DNA of 64,000 nucleotides from Myroides oncorhynchi (GTDB taxonomy: Bacteria > Bacteroidota > Bacteroidia > Flavobacteriales > Flavobacteriaceae): NCBI RefSeq assembly GCF_020905415.1, contig NZ_JAJJMP010000001.1:62001-126000 (forward strand), read 5' to 3'. The position numbers and the translations under genes are program-made. A model generated the notes under the pieces. The model had not been told where the DNA came from. It searched no databases and saw nothing but the letters and a program-made list of their open reading frames with translations. Positions within the stretch are counted from its first letter, which is position 1; each line of letters begins with the position of its first letter. Shown piece by piece: positions 1 to 8,444 of this stretch.

Positions 1-2
1 TG

Positions 3-1682
3 GTGCAGTTTGATATGCATACTGCAGAAGATATTGGCTTTGATAAATTTGATATTCTAAGTCAACGAGGTATTGGCCACATTGATGAAGCTGTGGAACT
101 CATCTTACAAAACCAAAATATTGTTGTTGATATTCGAAATATTGCTTTGTCAAAAGATGAAGAAAATTGTAATAAACAATTGGCAATTGGCAATACAATA
201 GGTTGTTTTTACATTGAAAGCCCCGCTATGAGAGGTCTATTAAGAAGACTAAACTGCGATAATTACAAAATACTTGTTGCTGCATCTTCTATTATCCGTC
301 CTGGTGTGGCACAAAGTGGTATGATGCAAGAGTATATCTTTAGGCATAATAACCCCTCAAAGTTTGAGTACTTTCATCCTGTATTTGAAGAACAGTTAGG
401 CGAAACATACGGTATTATGGTCTATCAAGAAGATGTGATAAAAATAGCGTTACACTATGGAGGATTGCCTGCTACTGATGGAGATATTCTACGCAGGGCA
501 ATGAGTGGTAAGAGTCGTTCTAAAGAGGGTTTATTAGCTGTTAAAAATCGCTTTTTCGAACACTGTGATGCTAAAGGGCATCCTAGACTATTAAGTGAAG
601 AAATCTACAGACAAATAGAGTCATTTGCTGGTTATTCATTCTGTAAAGCTCATTCTGCTTCTTACGCCATAGAGAGCTATCAAAGCTTGTATCTCAAGAC
701 GTATTATCCTTTAGAGTTTATCACCGCTGTGATTAACAACGAGGGAGGGTTTTATCGCACGGAAGTATATATACACGAAGCGGCTATGTCTGGTGCCAAT
801 GTACTCCCGCCCTGTATAAATTATAGCAATTTAAAAACAACACTAATTGATAAAGACCTATTCTTAGGATTAAAGCTAATCGAGGGTATAAACATTGATT
901 TACTAAATGCTATTTTAAAAGAAAGAGAAAGAAATGGCAAATATGAATCACTGTTTGATTTCACCCAACGCATCCCTATTGCTATGGAGACTTTGCAAAA
1001 GTTAATATTCATTGGTGCTTTTGAATCACTAAACAAACAAAAAAACGAGCTACTAATACAGGCAAAGTTATTATTAAGTAAAAAACAAACTGCTCCTACA
1101 CTAACCTTGTTACAAGAACCTATACAGGAGTATAGCTTCCCTACTCTAAAACGCTCTGTATATGAAGATGCATTTGATGAAATAGAACTACTTGGCTATG
1201 CGATTTCGTGTATGCCATTTGACCTACTTAAGACTCAATTTAGAGGAGATGTGATGGTTAAAGATTTACAACATCATCACAAAAAGACCATTAGAATGAT
1301 AGGATATCTCATCGCTCGTAAGCATGTGCCTACTTCTAAAGGGACAATGTATTTTGGTACTTGGATAGATGCTAATGGGCAATATTTTGACACAATCCAC
1401 TTCCCAAATACGTTAGAAGAATATCCATTTGCTGGTGGAGGGTGTTATCTACTATTGGGAACAGTAGAGCTAGAATATCACTTCCCTAATATACAAGTCA
1501 TTAAAATGGCTCGATTGCCGTTTATGACAGATCCCCGATATCACTATGATGATAAAGATAGTCAAACAACACAAAACAGAATCAAGGAAGATCTCAGTCT
1601 CACTCATCGCAAACCGTACCCTATGGCTGCTGAGATTAATCTACCAAGACATCGAATGAAATTTACAAAAGAAAAGCCTTGA
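3..1682 (+). CDS. dnaE: DNA polymerase III alpha subunit (DnaE-type), C-terminal part
   Basis: The open frame enters from the left edge, so the first codon is not the true start; the PHP domain and the catalytic-aspartate part of the palm lie outside the window. The visible 559 residues begin in the polymerase core (GFDKFDILSQRG corresponds to the family's G-x-KxDxLG segment), run through the fingers (GIMVYQEDVIKIA, DILRRAMSGKS, FAGYSFCKAHSASYA), a helix-hairpin-helix-like stretch around LLNAILKERERNGKYESLFDF, and an OB-fold-like tail near residues 430-500. It is a C-family replicative polymerase catalysing DNA synthesis in the cytoplasm. The tail is short, which fits the shorter second DnaE (ImuC/DnaE2 type) carried by many Bacteroidetes, but the main replicative subunit cannot be excluded without the upstream sequence. 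It converges with the helicase gene on the opposite strand. Confidence 0.9.
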   Translation: MQFDMHTAEDIGFDKFDILSQRGIGHIDEAVELILQNQNIVVDIRNIALSKDEENCNKQLAIGNTIGCFYIESPAMRGLLRRLNCDNYKILVAASSIIRPGVAQSGMMQEYIFRHNNPSKFEYFHPVFEEQLGETYGIMVYQEDVIKIALHYGGLPATDGDILRRAMSGKSRSKEGLLAVKNRFFEHCDAKGHPRLLSEEIYRQIESFAGYSFCKAHSASYAIESYQSLYLKTYYPLEFITAVINNEGGFYRTEVYIHEAAMSGANVLPPCINYSNLKTTLIDKDLFLGLKLIEGINIDLLNAILKERERNGKYESLFDFTQRIPIAMETLQKLIFIGAFESLNKQKNELLIQAKLLLSKKQTAPTLTLLQEPIQEYSFPTLKRSVYEDAFDEIELLGYAISCMPFDLLKTQFRGDVMVKDLQHHHKKTIRMIGYLIARKHVPTSKGTMYFGTWIDANGQYFDTIHFPNTLEEYPFAGGGCYLLLGTVELEYHFPNIQVIKMARLPFMTDPRYHYDDKDSQTTQNRIKEDLSLTHRKPYPMAAEINLPRHRMKFTKEKP

Positions 1683-1707
1683 TACAAGAGATGTACCAGG
1701 GCTTTTT
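1672..1707. terminator. Bidirectional rho-independent terminator
   Basis: A 14-bp stem (1672-1685 with 1693-1706, one mismatch and one G-T pair) closes a 7-nt loop and is flanked by T runs in both directions. It overlaps the last codons of the polymerase gene and lies about 45 nt beyond the stop of the convergent helicase gene, so it can serve both transcripts. Confidence 0.75.
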
Positions 1708-1751
1708 AATATATCTTAAACACAGAATAAGTGTTAGTTAAATAAAGAAAA

Positions 1752-3062
1752 CTAATCTTTCGCTATCTCTATTTTTACTTTCTTATTTTTCAGCCGAGTA
1801 TCAACAAGCTCAGTTAATAGTGCTTTTACTTTTTTTGTATTCACTGCTACGAATGCTTGTGTATCTCTAACATCAATCACTCCGATATCTTCCTTGGTCA
1901 ACTTACCTGTTTTAATCAAATAACCAACGATATCACCTTTATTAACTTTATCCTTCTTACCTGCGCTGATGTAGATAGTCTTAAAGTCCGTTTTGTTGTC
2001 AATATTATACACTCCGCTTAAATCTTCTACCGGCATATCAGGATTAATAAACTCAACAAGTTCATCATTTGTAATCATCACATAAGCTTTACCTGAAGCT
2101 TTCATACGTGCTGTACGCCCATTACGATGGATAAAAGCATCTTCCTTCTCAGGAATCTGATAATGAATCACGTGTCCTATCTCAGGAATATCAAGTCCTC
2201 TCGCTGCTAGGTCAGTTGCAATAAGAATATGTGCACTTTTATTTCTAAACTTCATAATAGCACGCTCACGGTCTTCTTGCAATAACCCTCCGTGGAAAGC
2301 ACTATTTGCAACTCCTTTCTTTGTCAATGTCTCACTAATACGAGATACTGCATCACGGTGGTTACAAAAAATAAGAATAGTATCCTTGCCAATCTTACCT
2401 ATCAACTTAATTACTGTTTCTAATTTCTCTTCTGAGGTAGAAACAACTTGGCTAAAAGTAAGGTCAGGCATAACCTCTTGTTTATTCAAAAAATGTATAC
2501 GCTCAGGATCTACTATACCTGTAAATTCAGGAATCTTCTTTAAAGCAGTAGCTGAAGTAAGCATTCTAAATGAGATATTATCAAACGAATTAATTATATA
2601 ATCCATATCACTTTGAAAGCCCATCTCTAATGCTTTATCAAACTCATCAATAACATAGCTAGTTACTGTCTCTGCATTAAAAGAGAATTCTTCTACGTGG
2701 AATGCAACTCTACCAGGTGTTCCTACTAATATAGCAGGTGGCGAACTAAAATTCTTTAATTCTGTCTTAGTTGCATGTCCTCCATAACAAGCATTAATCT
2801 TAAATGCTGTCCCCATCTTCTTAAACACAGTCTCTATCTGTAGGGCAAGCTCTCTAGTAGGAACTAGAATAACAGCCTGTACTCCCCTTACATTAGGATC
2901 TAGACGCTCTATCAATGGCATTAAAAATGCAAGAGTCTTTCCCGATCCTGTAGGAGATAAAAGAATGATATTAGGGTTCTTCTGAGCAGCGTTTAATGCT
3001 TTTGTTTGCATTTGGTTTAACGCTTCTATGTTTAAGTTTTGAAGTATTTCTGCTTTATTCAT
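1752..3062 (-). CDS. dbpA: DEAD-box ATP-dependent RNA helicase, DbpA-like
   Basis: A 436-residue cytoplasmic RNA helicase. In order: a Q-motif region with LNQMQTKAL near the N-terminus, Walker A SPTGSGKT, PTRELALQ, a Walker B written VIDEFD (DEFD instead of DEAD), TSATA (motif III), then helicase domain 2 with ATDLAARGLD and HRNGRTAR (motif VI, usually HRIGRTGR). The last 75 or so residues (YISAGKKDKVNKGDIVGYLI onward) match the DbpA RNA-binding domain, which in relatives targets 23S rRNA during 50S subunit assembly. The length is near the family norm of about 450. The ATG at 3062 lies just after a Bacteroidetes -7 box, suggesting a nearly leaderless mRNA. It looks like core chromosome at the edge of the accessory region. 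The changes in motifs II and VI are conservative and activity is expected. Confidence 0.9.
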   Translation of the reverse strand: MNKAEILQNLNIEALNQMQTKALNAAQKNPNIILLSPTGSGKTLAFLMPLIERLDPNVRGVQAVILVPTRELALQIETVFKKMGTAFKINACYGGHATKTELKNFSSPPAILVGTPGRVAFHVEEFSFNAETVTSYVIDEFDKALEMGFQSDMDYIINSFDNISFRMLTSATALKKIPEFTGIVDPERIHFLNKQEVMPDLTFSQVVSTSEEKLETVIKLIGKIGKDTILIFCNHRDAVSRISETLTKKGVANSAFHGGLLQEDRERAIMKFRNKSAHILIATDLAARGLDIPEIGHVIHYQIPEKEDAFIHRNGRTARMKASGKAYVMITNDELVEFINPDMPVEDLSGVYNIDNKTDFKTIYISAGKKDKVNKGDIVGYLIKTGKLTKEDIGVIDVRDTQAFVAVNTKKVKALLTELVDTRLKNKKVKIEIAKD

Positions 3063-3066
3063 ACTG

Positions 3067-3074
3067 CAAAGGTA
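3067..3074 (-). promoter_or_regulatory. Bacteroidetes -7 box (TACCTTTG) for the helicase gene
   Basis: On the minus strand TACCTTTG matches the TAnnTTTG consensus of Bacteroidetes sigma factors and ends 4 nt before the ATG of the helicase gene, so the transcript should start at or within a few bases of the start codon. No clear -33 TTG is visible at the expected spacing. Confidence 0.5.
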
Positions 3075-3248
3075 GTTTTAATAATGTTACTTTCACTTGT
3101 TCTTATAATTTTTATAACAAGAACAAGGGTAGTATTTATACTTTAGATCAGTACAACTATTAGCAGTATTTTTTGATATTAATTCATATAATGGGATGCA
3201 TATTAGATACATATTTTAAAAAAAACAAAAACTAGTGTTATTGGGCTT

Positions 3249-3374
3249 TCAGCAGAGAAAGAGGTTCGTCACCTATGCTTCGTATGCTTTATAATTAGAG
3301 GGTTACACATTTTTAAATTATTGTGTGCACCTAATTAGCAGAGTCGTAAAACTATGATAGGAATCGTTTGATTC
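3249..3374. repeat. Dispersed direct repeat, copy A (about 126 bp)
   Basis: This stretch recurs in the same orientation at 25758-25885; by eye roughly three quarters of positions match, with identical blocks such as CTTCGTATGCTTTATAA, TGTGTGCACCT and GGAATCGTTTGATTC. Copy A lies just downstream of the lipoprotein gene that ends at 3389 and marks the left edge of RHS module 1. It encodes no obvious protein. The rest of the gap 3075-3388 shows nothing else recognisable. Confidence 0.65.
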
Positions 3375-3388
3375 AAAAACAAATATAC

Positions 3389-3913
3389 TCACTTTTCATC
3401 ACAATTTTTAAATAAATAAATATCTCCTTGATCTTCTTTACATAATACAAAAATCTTAGCAGGAATACTATCTTTCAGAGATATTAATGTTTTTTTATCA
3501 CAAATCTCATCATTATATTTAAATACCAAAAAATTATTTTCGACTTCATTGGGTAAGCTATTTATACTTCCAACATAGTAATAACCTACGTTTTTATTCA
3601 TATTAGAGTACAAAAAAACATTTGCATTGGCTTTATTTGAATCTTTTAACTCTCCTGAAAATGAAGTCGAGTTGATTACTTTTATTGTATCTCCTTTTGA
3701 AGTAATAATGTTTCCTAAATATTCAATATTTAATTTAGTTGTTATACTGTCTTTAATTTCAAATACAAACTCTTTCTTTTTTTCATTCTGATTTAAAACC
3801 AATAATCTACATTTTTCATCAAATGTAGATATGTTTTTTCTTTTTTCTTCTTTTTTATTTAAGCAACTTATGAATAAAAAAGGTACTATTAATAAAATTC
3901 TTTTAATAATCAT
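3389..3913 (-). CDS. Putative lipoprotein immunity protein for the lysozyme-like RHS tip
   Basis: A 174-residue protein starting MIIKRILLIVPFLFISCLNK, a lipoprotein signal peptide with lipobox FISC (Cys about residue 17), so the mature protein should be tethered in the periplasm. The rest is polar and beta-rich, with no family I recognise. Its start overlaps the end of the upstream orphan RHS cassette by 11 nt, the usual arrangement of an immunity gene behind its toxin. That toxin tip resembles a peptidoglycan hydrolase, whose target is periplasmic, so a periplasmic lipoprotein inhibitor makes sense. The immunity role is inferred from position and localisation only. Confidence 0.6.
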   Translation of the reverse strand: MIIKRILLIVPFLFISCLNKKEEKRKNISTFDEKCRLLVLNQNEKKKEFVFEIKDSITTKLNIEYLGNIITSKGDTIKVINSTSFSGELKDSNKANANVFLYSNMNKNVGYYYVGSINSLPNEVENNFLVFKYNDEICDKKTLISLKDSIPAKIFVLCKEDQGDIYLFKNCDEK

Positions 3914-5204
3914 TTTTTGTTGGCTTTTTTGAATTATTAATCATGGTACGTACATTCTTATCATAATCTTTTGTTCCACCTCCATTATAAGCTTTAACAG
4001 CACTTTCCCATCCTTTAAAAGTAAATGTTGATTCTCCTGTTTTTTTATCATATGTTACACCTCCTTTAAAACCTTTTGAGGCAAGAATTCTGATTCCTGC
4101 ATAAAGAGAATTAGAAACACCTGTACTTTCTCCTTTTTTAATACCATAATTAGACTTTACATCTGACCAATCTCCTTTAACGTTTGATTGCATTACATCA
4201 CTAACTCCAGTTGTTCCAGCATTAGATTCCTGAATAGTTATTGCTTTGATAAGTGTGGGGTCTAAATTAGGAATCGATACTATAGCTTCTTGAGGAATTG
4301 ATACTCCACCATCTGTAAACAGGTTAATTTCTCCTACTTTACTTGATTGGTTAAAATAACCTGTACGTGCTGCAATTAGATAATCATTTTCTTGATATTT
4401 TGGTCCTGAAGTAGTTTCACTTGACTGTGTTCTTTCTTGAATTATATTTGGCATCGGAACTTCTGACCATCCAGAAGTATTAATAGCAGGATTACTTGAT
4501 GCAGAATTAGTGTTCTGTATATAAGTTTTAAACTCTTTATTACTCAAAACCCTGTGTATTTCAGTACCGAATCTATTAATATAAACTATATCTTCTCCTG
4601 CCATCCCATCAGGATCAATAAATCTAACAGGATTATTAAACGCATAATTATAAGGACTCTGTCTAGTCATAGACTCCGCCAACGGATCCACATTCATCCA
4701 TCTACCAATAGCAGCATCATAGTTACGCGCTCCATAATCATAGAAATTAAGCCCTAATTCTTCTTGCTTCTCTTTTCCATTATACTGATACTTATAATCT
4801 TTCATTAAAGCATCATTCTTCTGATTATAGCCCTTATGAGCTAGTCCAAAAGGATAATAGTTTGTTTCTTCTATGATCTCACTTGCTTCAATTGTGTTGT
4901 TTTTACTCTTATCACTATAAGACAGTCTTACATTACCTAAATGATCTTTAAACTGGTAAACATAAACATTTGTCTCTGCGTTAAAAAACCCTTCCGCTGT
5001 AGGGAAAAAACTAAGTTTGCCTTTCACATACTGAAATTCTCCTAAGTAATCCGTTAAAGTAACAACTCCTTTATCTGTTACTTTCTTCTGTACTTTCTCT
5101 CCTGAAGCAGTATAAAGATACTCTATTTTATCAGTTCCAAAGTTAATCTCTATCCGAATTATGGTTAAGTAATACTTTACAATCGGTAAAGCAACACTTC
5201 CCAA
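3903..5204 (-). CDS. Orphan RHS C-terminal cassette with lysozyme/transglycosylase-like toxin tip
   Basis: A 433-residue frame carrying only the end of the RHS core. Residues from about 20 to 190 match the full-length RHS proteins of this window (DYLGEFQYVKG, YGARNYDAAIGRWMNVDPLAE, FIDPDGM), followed by a unique tip. The tip at about 300-433 has the layout of a lysozyme-superfamily hydrolase: ITIQESNAGTTG with a candidate catalytic Glu near 326, DVMQSN, SLYAGIRILASKGFKG and AVKAYNGGG. The frame has no ATG at its head (the nominal start is TTG) and the first 17 residues are not RHS, so the core match begins abruptly near position 5150. This looks like a displaced silent rhsCT cassette, not an independently secreted protein. 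The lipoprotein gene at 3389-3913 overlaps its end and is the likely antidote. Confidence 0.75.
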   Translation of the reverse strand: MGSVALPIVKYYLTIIRIEINFGTDKIEYLYTASGEKVQKKVTDKGVVTLTDYLGEFQYVKGKLSFFPTAEGFFNAETNVYVYQFKDHLGNVRLSYSDKSKNNTIEASEIIEETNYYPFGLAHKGYNQKNDALMKDYKYQYNGKEKQEELGLNFYDYGARNYDAAIGRWMNVDPLAESMTRQSPYNYAFNNPVRFIDPDGMAGEDIVYINRFGTEIHRVLSNKEFKTYIQNTNSASSNPAINTSGWSEVPMPNIIQERTQSSETTSGPKYQENDYLIAARTGYFNQSSKVGEINLFTDGGVSIPQEAIVSIPNLDPTLIKAITIQESNAGTTGVSDVMQSNVKGDWSDVKSNYGIKKGESTGVSNSLYAGIRILASKGFKGGVTYDKKTGESTFTFKGWESAVKAYNGGGTKDYDKNVRTMINNSKKPTKNDY

Positions 5205-5302
5205 ACACTATCAGAAGATTCTTTTCACGTTTATTTAATAATACTACTCAACCTAGTAAAATGGAAAAATATACTCTAGGATGTCACTGGTAAAATAATG
5301 AA

Positions 5303-5330
5303 CTACGAGGCAGAGCCTTGAGGAATTCTT
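5303..5330. repeat. Short GC-rich hairpin repeat plus GAATTCTTT tail, copy 1
   Basis: A GAGGC-AGA-GCCTTGAGG element followed by GAATTCTTTTGATTAAA, similar to the element at 8409-8444 (GGCAAG core, then GAATTCTTTAGATTAAA). Both sit between an immunity gene and the next orphan RHS cassette, so the block may belong to the boundary of the exchanged cassettes. Confidence 0.4.
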
Positions 5331-5734
5331 TTGATTAAAAATTCTACCAAATTATGTATTATTTTCAATAATATAAATCCTGTTTTTTTCTACATCTAAG
5401 ATCAACATAATCACATCCTTCAAATCTTCAATAGATGGTCTATAATAAAACGCATAATATATATATATTGACTATGTAATATTTTTTTTAAATCCTTTAA
5501 TTTATTTTCTAATTTATCATTACCATCAGAATAGTTTAGACTCATTATTATAAGTTCTTTAATTGACTCATCTTCTAACGAAACAGAGTTCCAATCAATT
5601 TTATTCCATTCCTGATTAGATATACTTATTTGAGGGAGGCTCTTGGTCTTTTCTTCTAAAAAGGAAGTAATTGATTCTTTAGAAATCTCATACTCCTCTA
5701 ATATGAAACCTTCATTAAACCCTCCGAATTGACT

Positions 5735-6965
5735 ATAGTTGCTCTAAGTACACGACAAAAAACAAAATACATTGATATTTAGTTGATTAACTTTAGAATG
5801 AAATAGTCTAGCCAAGTAATCAAGGCCTAATTTTACTACACTAATACTTCTATTACTATGTTTTTTGAAGGATATAGGTTTAATGTATGTATCGATATAA
5901 TCTCCAATTTTATAGCACCAAACAAGTGCAAGCATTACTAGCATAATGAGCTGTTCAAGTTTTTTAATACACTTTAAATGCGTGTCTTCAATATTAAAAC
6001 CACTTGACTTCATTGCTCTAAATAATGTTTCTATTTGCCATCTTTCTTTATATTTTTCAGAAGCATTTTCGGGTTTATTAAAACTTACAATTATACAATA
6101 ATCAGTTTTGCCATCTGTCATTATCTTTGTGGCTGACAGATAACATAGTTGTCCATGTAGATACACAATTTTTTCATAAGCTCTAAACTCTCCAACTTTT
6201 AAATTGTAAAACAGATGACATGCATATTTATCTTCTTGCTTATGAGGTAGATAAACTTTAAAATTGTTTCGAATACGTATATAATACCTAATTCTTTCGT
6301 TATTCAAATATTCTATCCAACGTTCTCCAATAAACTCTCTATCAGCTAATAAGCACTCTATACAATCTTTTCCAAACCATTCTATAAAATCATTAATGAG
6401 TTCTTTTCTCTCATTGGTATTTGAGTTTCCTTTTTTATCTAACATCTTAAATATTAAAGGGAAAGCAACATTTTTGTAACAAACACCAAGCATCAGTATG
6501 TTGATGTTTTGATTTCCAAACTTCCAGTTTGTACGATCTATAACAAGGGTATATTTATCTTGTTTAGGAAGAATAGCAAAGATGAACTTAGCTACAAGTT
6601 CAGATGTTAACTTAGCATCATAAACAAAACGTTGAATACGCCTACAGTTACTTTCTGCTTTAACTGAGTTGTCAAATGCTATAGATATATTTGTAAAATT
6701 GACTGACTTTACTTTGCATAGAGCCACGATAAATAAGGAAATAAAACTGACCCTAGCTAAATTGAGTTTATCCTTAAAACCTCCTTTTAATATCGTTAAA
6801 AGTTCTGTACTTTTGTAATCTAGGCTGTTGTTCGTTTCTAAAGGCATTACGTGAGAATTTTTCCTTTAAGATACTGAATATCAGCCTTTTTTACAAATAT
6901 ATGTCTCGCCTATTTTGTTGTAAATCAGATATTTAACATTTTTGTCGGGTACTAAGATAGTTGCT
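5735..6965. mobile_element. IS4-family insertion sequence, copy 1 (1213 bp) with 9-bp target duplications
   Basis: The element spans 5744-6956, with imperfect terminal inverted repeats CTAAGTACACGACAAAAA and CTTAGTACCCGACAAAAA. It is bounded by the direct duplication ATAGTTGCT (5735-5743 and 6957-6965), showing a simple insertion. The transposase stop codon TAG lies in the terminal repeat itself. A near-identical copy of the same length lies at 52922-54134 in the opposite orientation. Confidence 0.9.
5744..6847 (-). CDS. IS4-family DDE transposase (copy 1)
   Basis: A 367-residue transposase filling almost the whole IS. The DDE triad is visible as VIDRTNW (Asp about 104), LADREFIGERW (Asp about 169) and the Y-x2-R-x3-E signature YKERWQIETLFRAMK (Glu about 273). 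It differs from the copy at 53031-54134 at only two residues that I can see (V33/I, C210/Y). This suggests recent transposition and an intact enzyme. The C-terminus is encoded by the right inverted repeat. Confidence 0.92.
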   Translation of the reverse strand: MPLETNNSLDYKSTELLTILKGGFKDKLNLARVSFISLFIVALCKVKSVNFTNISIAFDNSVKAESNCRRIQRFVYDAKLTSELVAKFIFAILPKQDKYTLVIDRTNWKFGNQNINILMLGVCYKNVAFPLIFKMLDKKGNSNTNERKELINDFIEWFGKDCIECLLADREFIGERWIEYLNNERIRYYIRIRNNFKVYLPHKQEDKYACHLFYNLKVGEFRAYEKIVYLHGQLCYLSATKIMTDGKTDYCIIVSFNKPENASEKYKERWQIETLFRAMKSSGFNIEDTHLKCIKKLEQLIMLVMLALVWCYKIGDYIDTYIKPISFKKHSNRSISVVKLGLDYLARLFHSKVNQLNINVFCFLSCT

Positions 6966-7092
6966 AATAAATCTTAACTCATTTTTTTTTAAGTTAAAAA
7001 TTCTATTAATATCCTTTTCATACACTTTACTATCACACGATATACAGCAAAGTAATAAAAAACTTAAAAAAATATAATTATACTTCATAAAT

Positions 7093-8247
7093 CTAAAATT
7101 TTGGTCCTCTCTCAAACTTATTTTTGGCAGGTGCTTTAATTGGTTTACTCTGTAATCTAGCTTTACCATAAGTATAAATATCAAATCCTTTCCCTTTTCC
7201 AGCTACTGCTTCTCCAAGAAAAGTAGCTATATTTCGACCTGTTCGCCCTTTTTTATAGTCAAAATCATAGGTATCTAATTTATTTCCATTCCCCCCCAAT
7301 TTAGTTGTACCATTACTATCTAACAATGTTAATTTTATTGTACCATAAACTAATCCTGTTTCTAAATTTGCGTTACTAGGAGATGCGAAATTCACATATT
7401 TAGATTCACCTACTTTAAAATTTTCTTTAACCTGAGGCAATAAGCTTATTTTAGCAGAATCTACATACAAAGGTTTTCCTTCTCCATTTCGATACCAATC
7501 ATTAGCTTCACTCAATGTTAAAACACCATCATAATCTGGTCTGTTTTTAAGTCCTTTATAATGATTGTTCATTCTTTCCACTGCTTTTTCATCTTTTAAA
7601 CCTTCTGAACCTAAACTATTACTTAAAGCCTCTTCATTGGACATTCCTTGTTTAAAATTATTTGTATTCATTATTATGGCCGCTCCCTGTAAACCTTTGT
7701 CGTCTGTTCCTAAAAATTCACCTTCCTCTCCATAAATAGGATTAATCCTCATTCCATCAGGATCAATGGCATTTAAAGGATTATTACCTACATAAGCATA
7801 AGGAGTAAAACTCATATACTTCTCCGCCAACGGGTCAACATTCATCCATCTACCTATAGCTGCATCATAGTTACGTGCTCCATAGTCATAATAGTTAAGT
7901 CCTAACTCTTCTTGCTTCTCTTTTCCATTATACTGATACTTATAATCTTTCATTAAAGCATCATTCTTCTGATTATAGCCCTTATGAGCTAGTCCAAAAG
8001 GATAATAGTTTGTTTCTTCTATGATCTCACTTGCTTCAATTGTGTTGTTTTTACTCTTATCACTATAAGACAGTCTTACATTACCTAAATGATCTTTAAA
8101 CTGGTAAACATAAACATTTGTCTCTGCGTTAAAGAATCCCTCTGATGTAGGAAAAAAACTAAGTTTACCCTTTACATACTGAAATTCTCCTAGGTAGTCT
8201 GTCTTGGTTACTACCCCTTTATCCGTAACAATCTTCCGTACCTTCAT
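7093..8247 (-). CDS. Orphan RHS C-terminal cassette with tip of unknown activity
   Basis: A 384-residue frame beginning with ATG at 8247 inside the RHS core, running through YGARNYDAAIGRWMNVDPLAE and AIDPDGM, then a unique tip of about 215 residues. The tip contains DGVLTLSEANDWYRNG, YGTIKLTLLDSNGTT and GRTGRNIATFLGEAVAGKG. It looks like other Bacteroidetes RHS tips, but I cannot assign an activity. The downstream partner at 5352-7088 has a lipoprotein signal, so the toxin probably acts in the periplasm or on the envelope. Because that immunity gene is broken, an expressed version of this tip would be unprotected; lack of a secretion signal here suggests the cassette is silent. About 225 bp of core DNA (around 7910-8134) is identical to the other orphan cassette. 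Confidence 0.7.
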   Translation of the reverse strand: MKVRKIVTDKGVVTKTDYLGEFQYVKGKLSFFPTSEGFFNAETNVYVYQFKDHLGNVRLSYSDKSKNNTIEASEIIEETNYYPFGLAHKGYNQKNDALMKDYKYQYNGKEKQEELGLNYYDYGARNYDAAIGRWMNVDPLAEKYMSFTPYAYVGNNPLNAIDPDGMRINPIYGEEGEFLGTDDKGLQGAAIIMNTNNFKQGMSNEEALSNSLGSEGLKDEKAVERMNNHYKGLKNRPDYDGVLTLSEANDWYRNGEGKPLYVDSAKISLLPQVKENFKVGESKYVNFASPSNANLETGLVYGTIKLTLLDSNGTTKLGGNGNKLDTYDFDYKKGRTGRNIATFLGEAVAGKGKGFDIYTYGKARLQSKPIKAPAKNKFERGPKF

Positions 8248-8298
8248 TTTAATAGCTATTCCTCTTTAAAAACCTAATATTTATAAAGGAAGTAAAAC

Positions 8299-8444
8299 AC
8301 CTCGGGGCAAGCCCACGAGGTATTTCGGAGTACGATGTAGTATTCTTTACAATACACTTTTTCAAAGTGTATTGTAAAACCATCCGTTTTTCAAACTTTT
8401 CCTCTAAACCCCAAGGCAAGTCTCGGGGAATTCTTTAGATTAAA
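8299..8444. repeat. Two GC-rich hairpin repeats and a 15-bp perfect stem-loop
   Basis: Three structures lie between the orphan cassette and the IS at 8454. At 8299-8321 ACCTCG-GGGCAAGCCC-ACGAGGT forms a hairpin. At 8346-8378 a perfect 15-bp stem with a 3-nt loop (left arm TTTACAATACACTTT) looks like a bidirectional terminator. At 8409-8428 CCCC-AAGGCAAGTCT-CGGGG is followed by GAATTCTTT, as at 5303-5330. No gene is present in 8248-8453. Confidence 0.5.

Larger units (their letters stand above)
5352..7088 (-). pseudogene. Lipoprotein immunity gene split by IS4-family element and a TA-repeat frameshift
   Basis: The reading frame starts with ATG at 7088, 4 nt after the stop of the orphan RHS cassette, and begins MKYNYIFLSFLLLCCISCDS, a lipoprotein signal peptide with lipobox CISC. 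After RFISNY it is interrupted by the 1213-bp IS at 5744-6956. Removing the IS and one 9-bp duplication restores the frame (ISNY-SQFGGFNEGF). Near 5457-5470 a TA-rich tract then puts the natural ending (YAFYYRPSIEDLKD to a TAA at 5352) out of frame; one TA unit fewer would restore it. The gene is therefore doubly broken. It would have been the periplasmic immunity partner of the cassette at 7093-8247. Confidence 0.7.

Noticed and set aside
4554..4757. Plus-strand frames opposite RHS core ends (also 45166-45351 and 47143-47346)
   Set aside because: They recur because the RHS core DNA is repeated, not because they are genes.
6933..7184. The 83-residue frame starting at 7184
   Set aside because: Its first 32 codons overlap the RHS tip in another frame. 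The real start is the ATG at 7088 with the lipoprotein signal peptide.
3903..8247. Orphan RHS cassettes as independent expressed toxins
   Set aside because: They lack signal peptides, N-terminal RHS domains and, in one case, an ATG start. They are better read as silent recombination cassettes.
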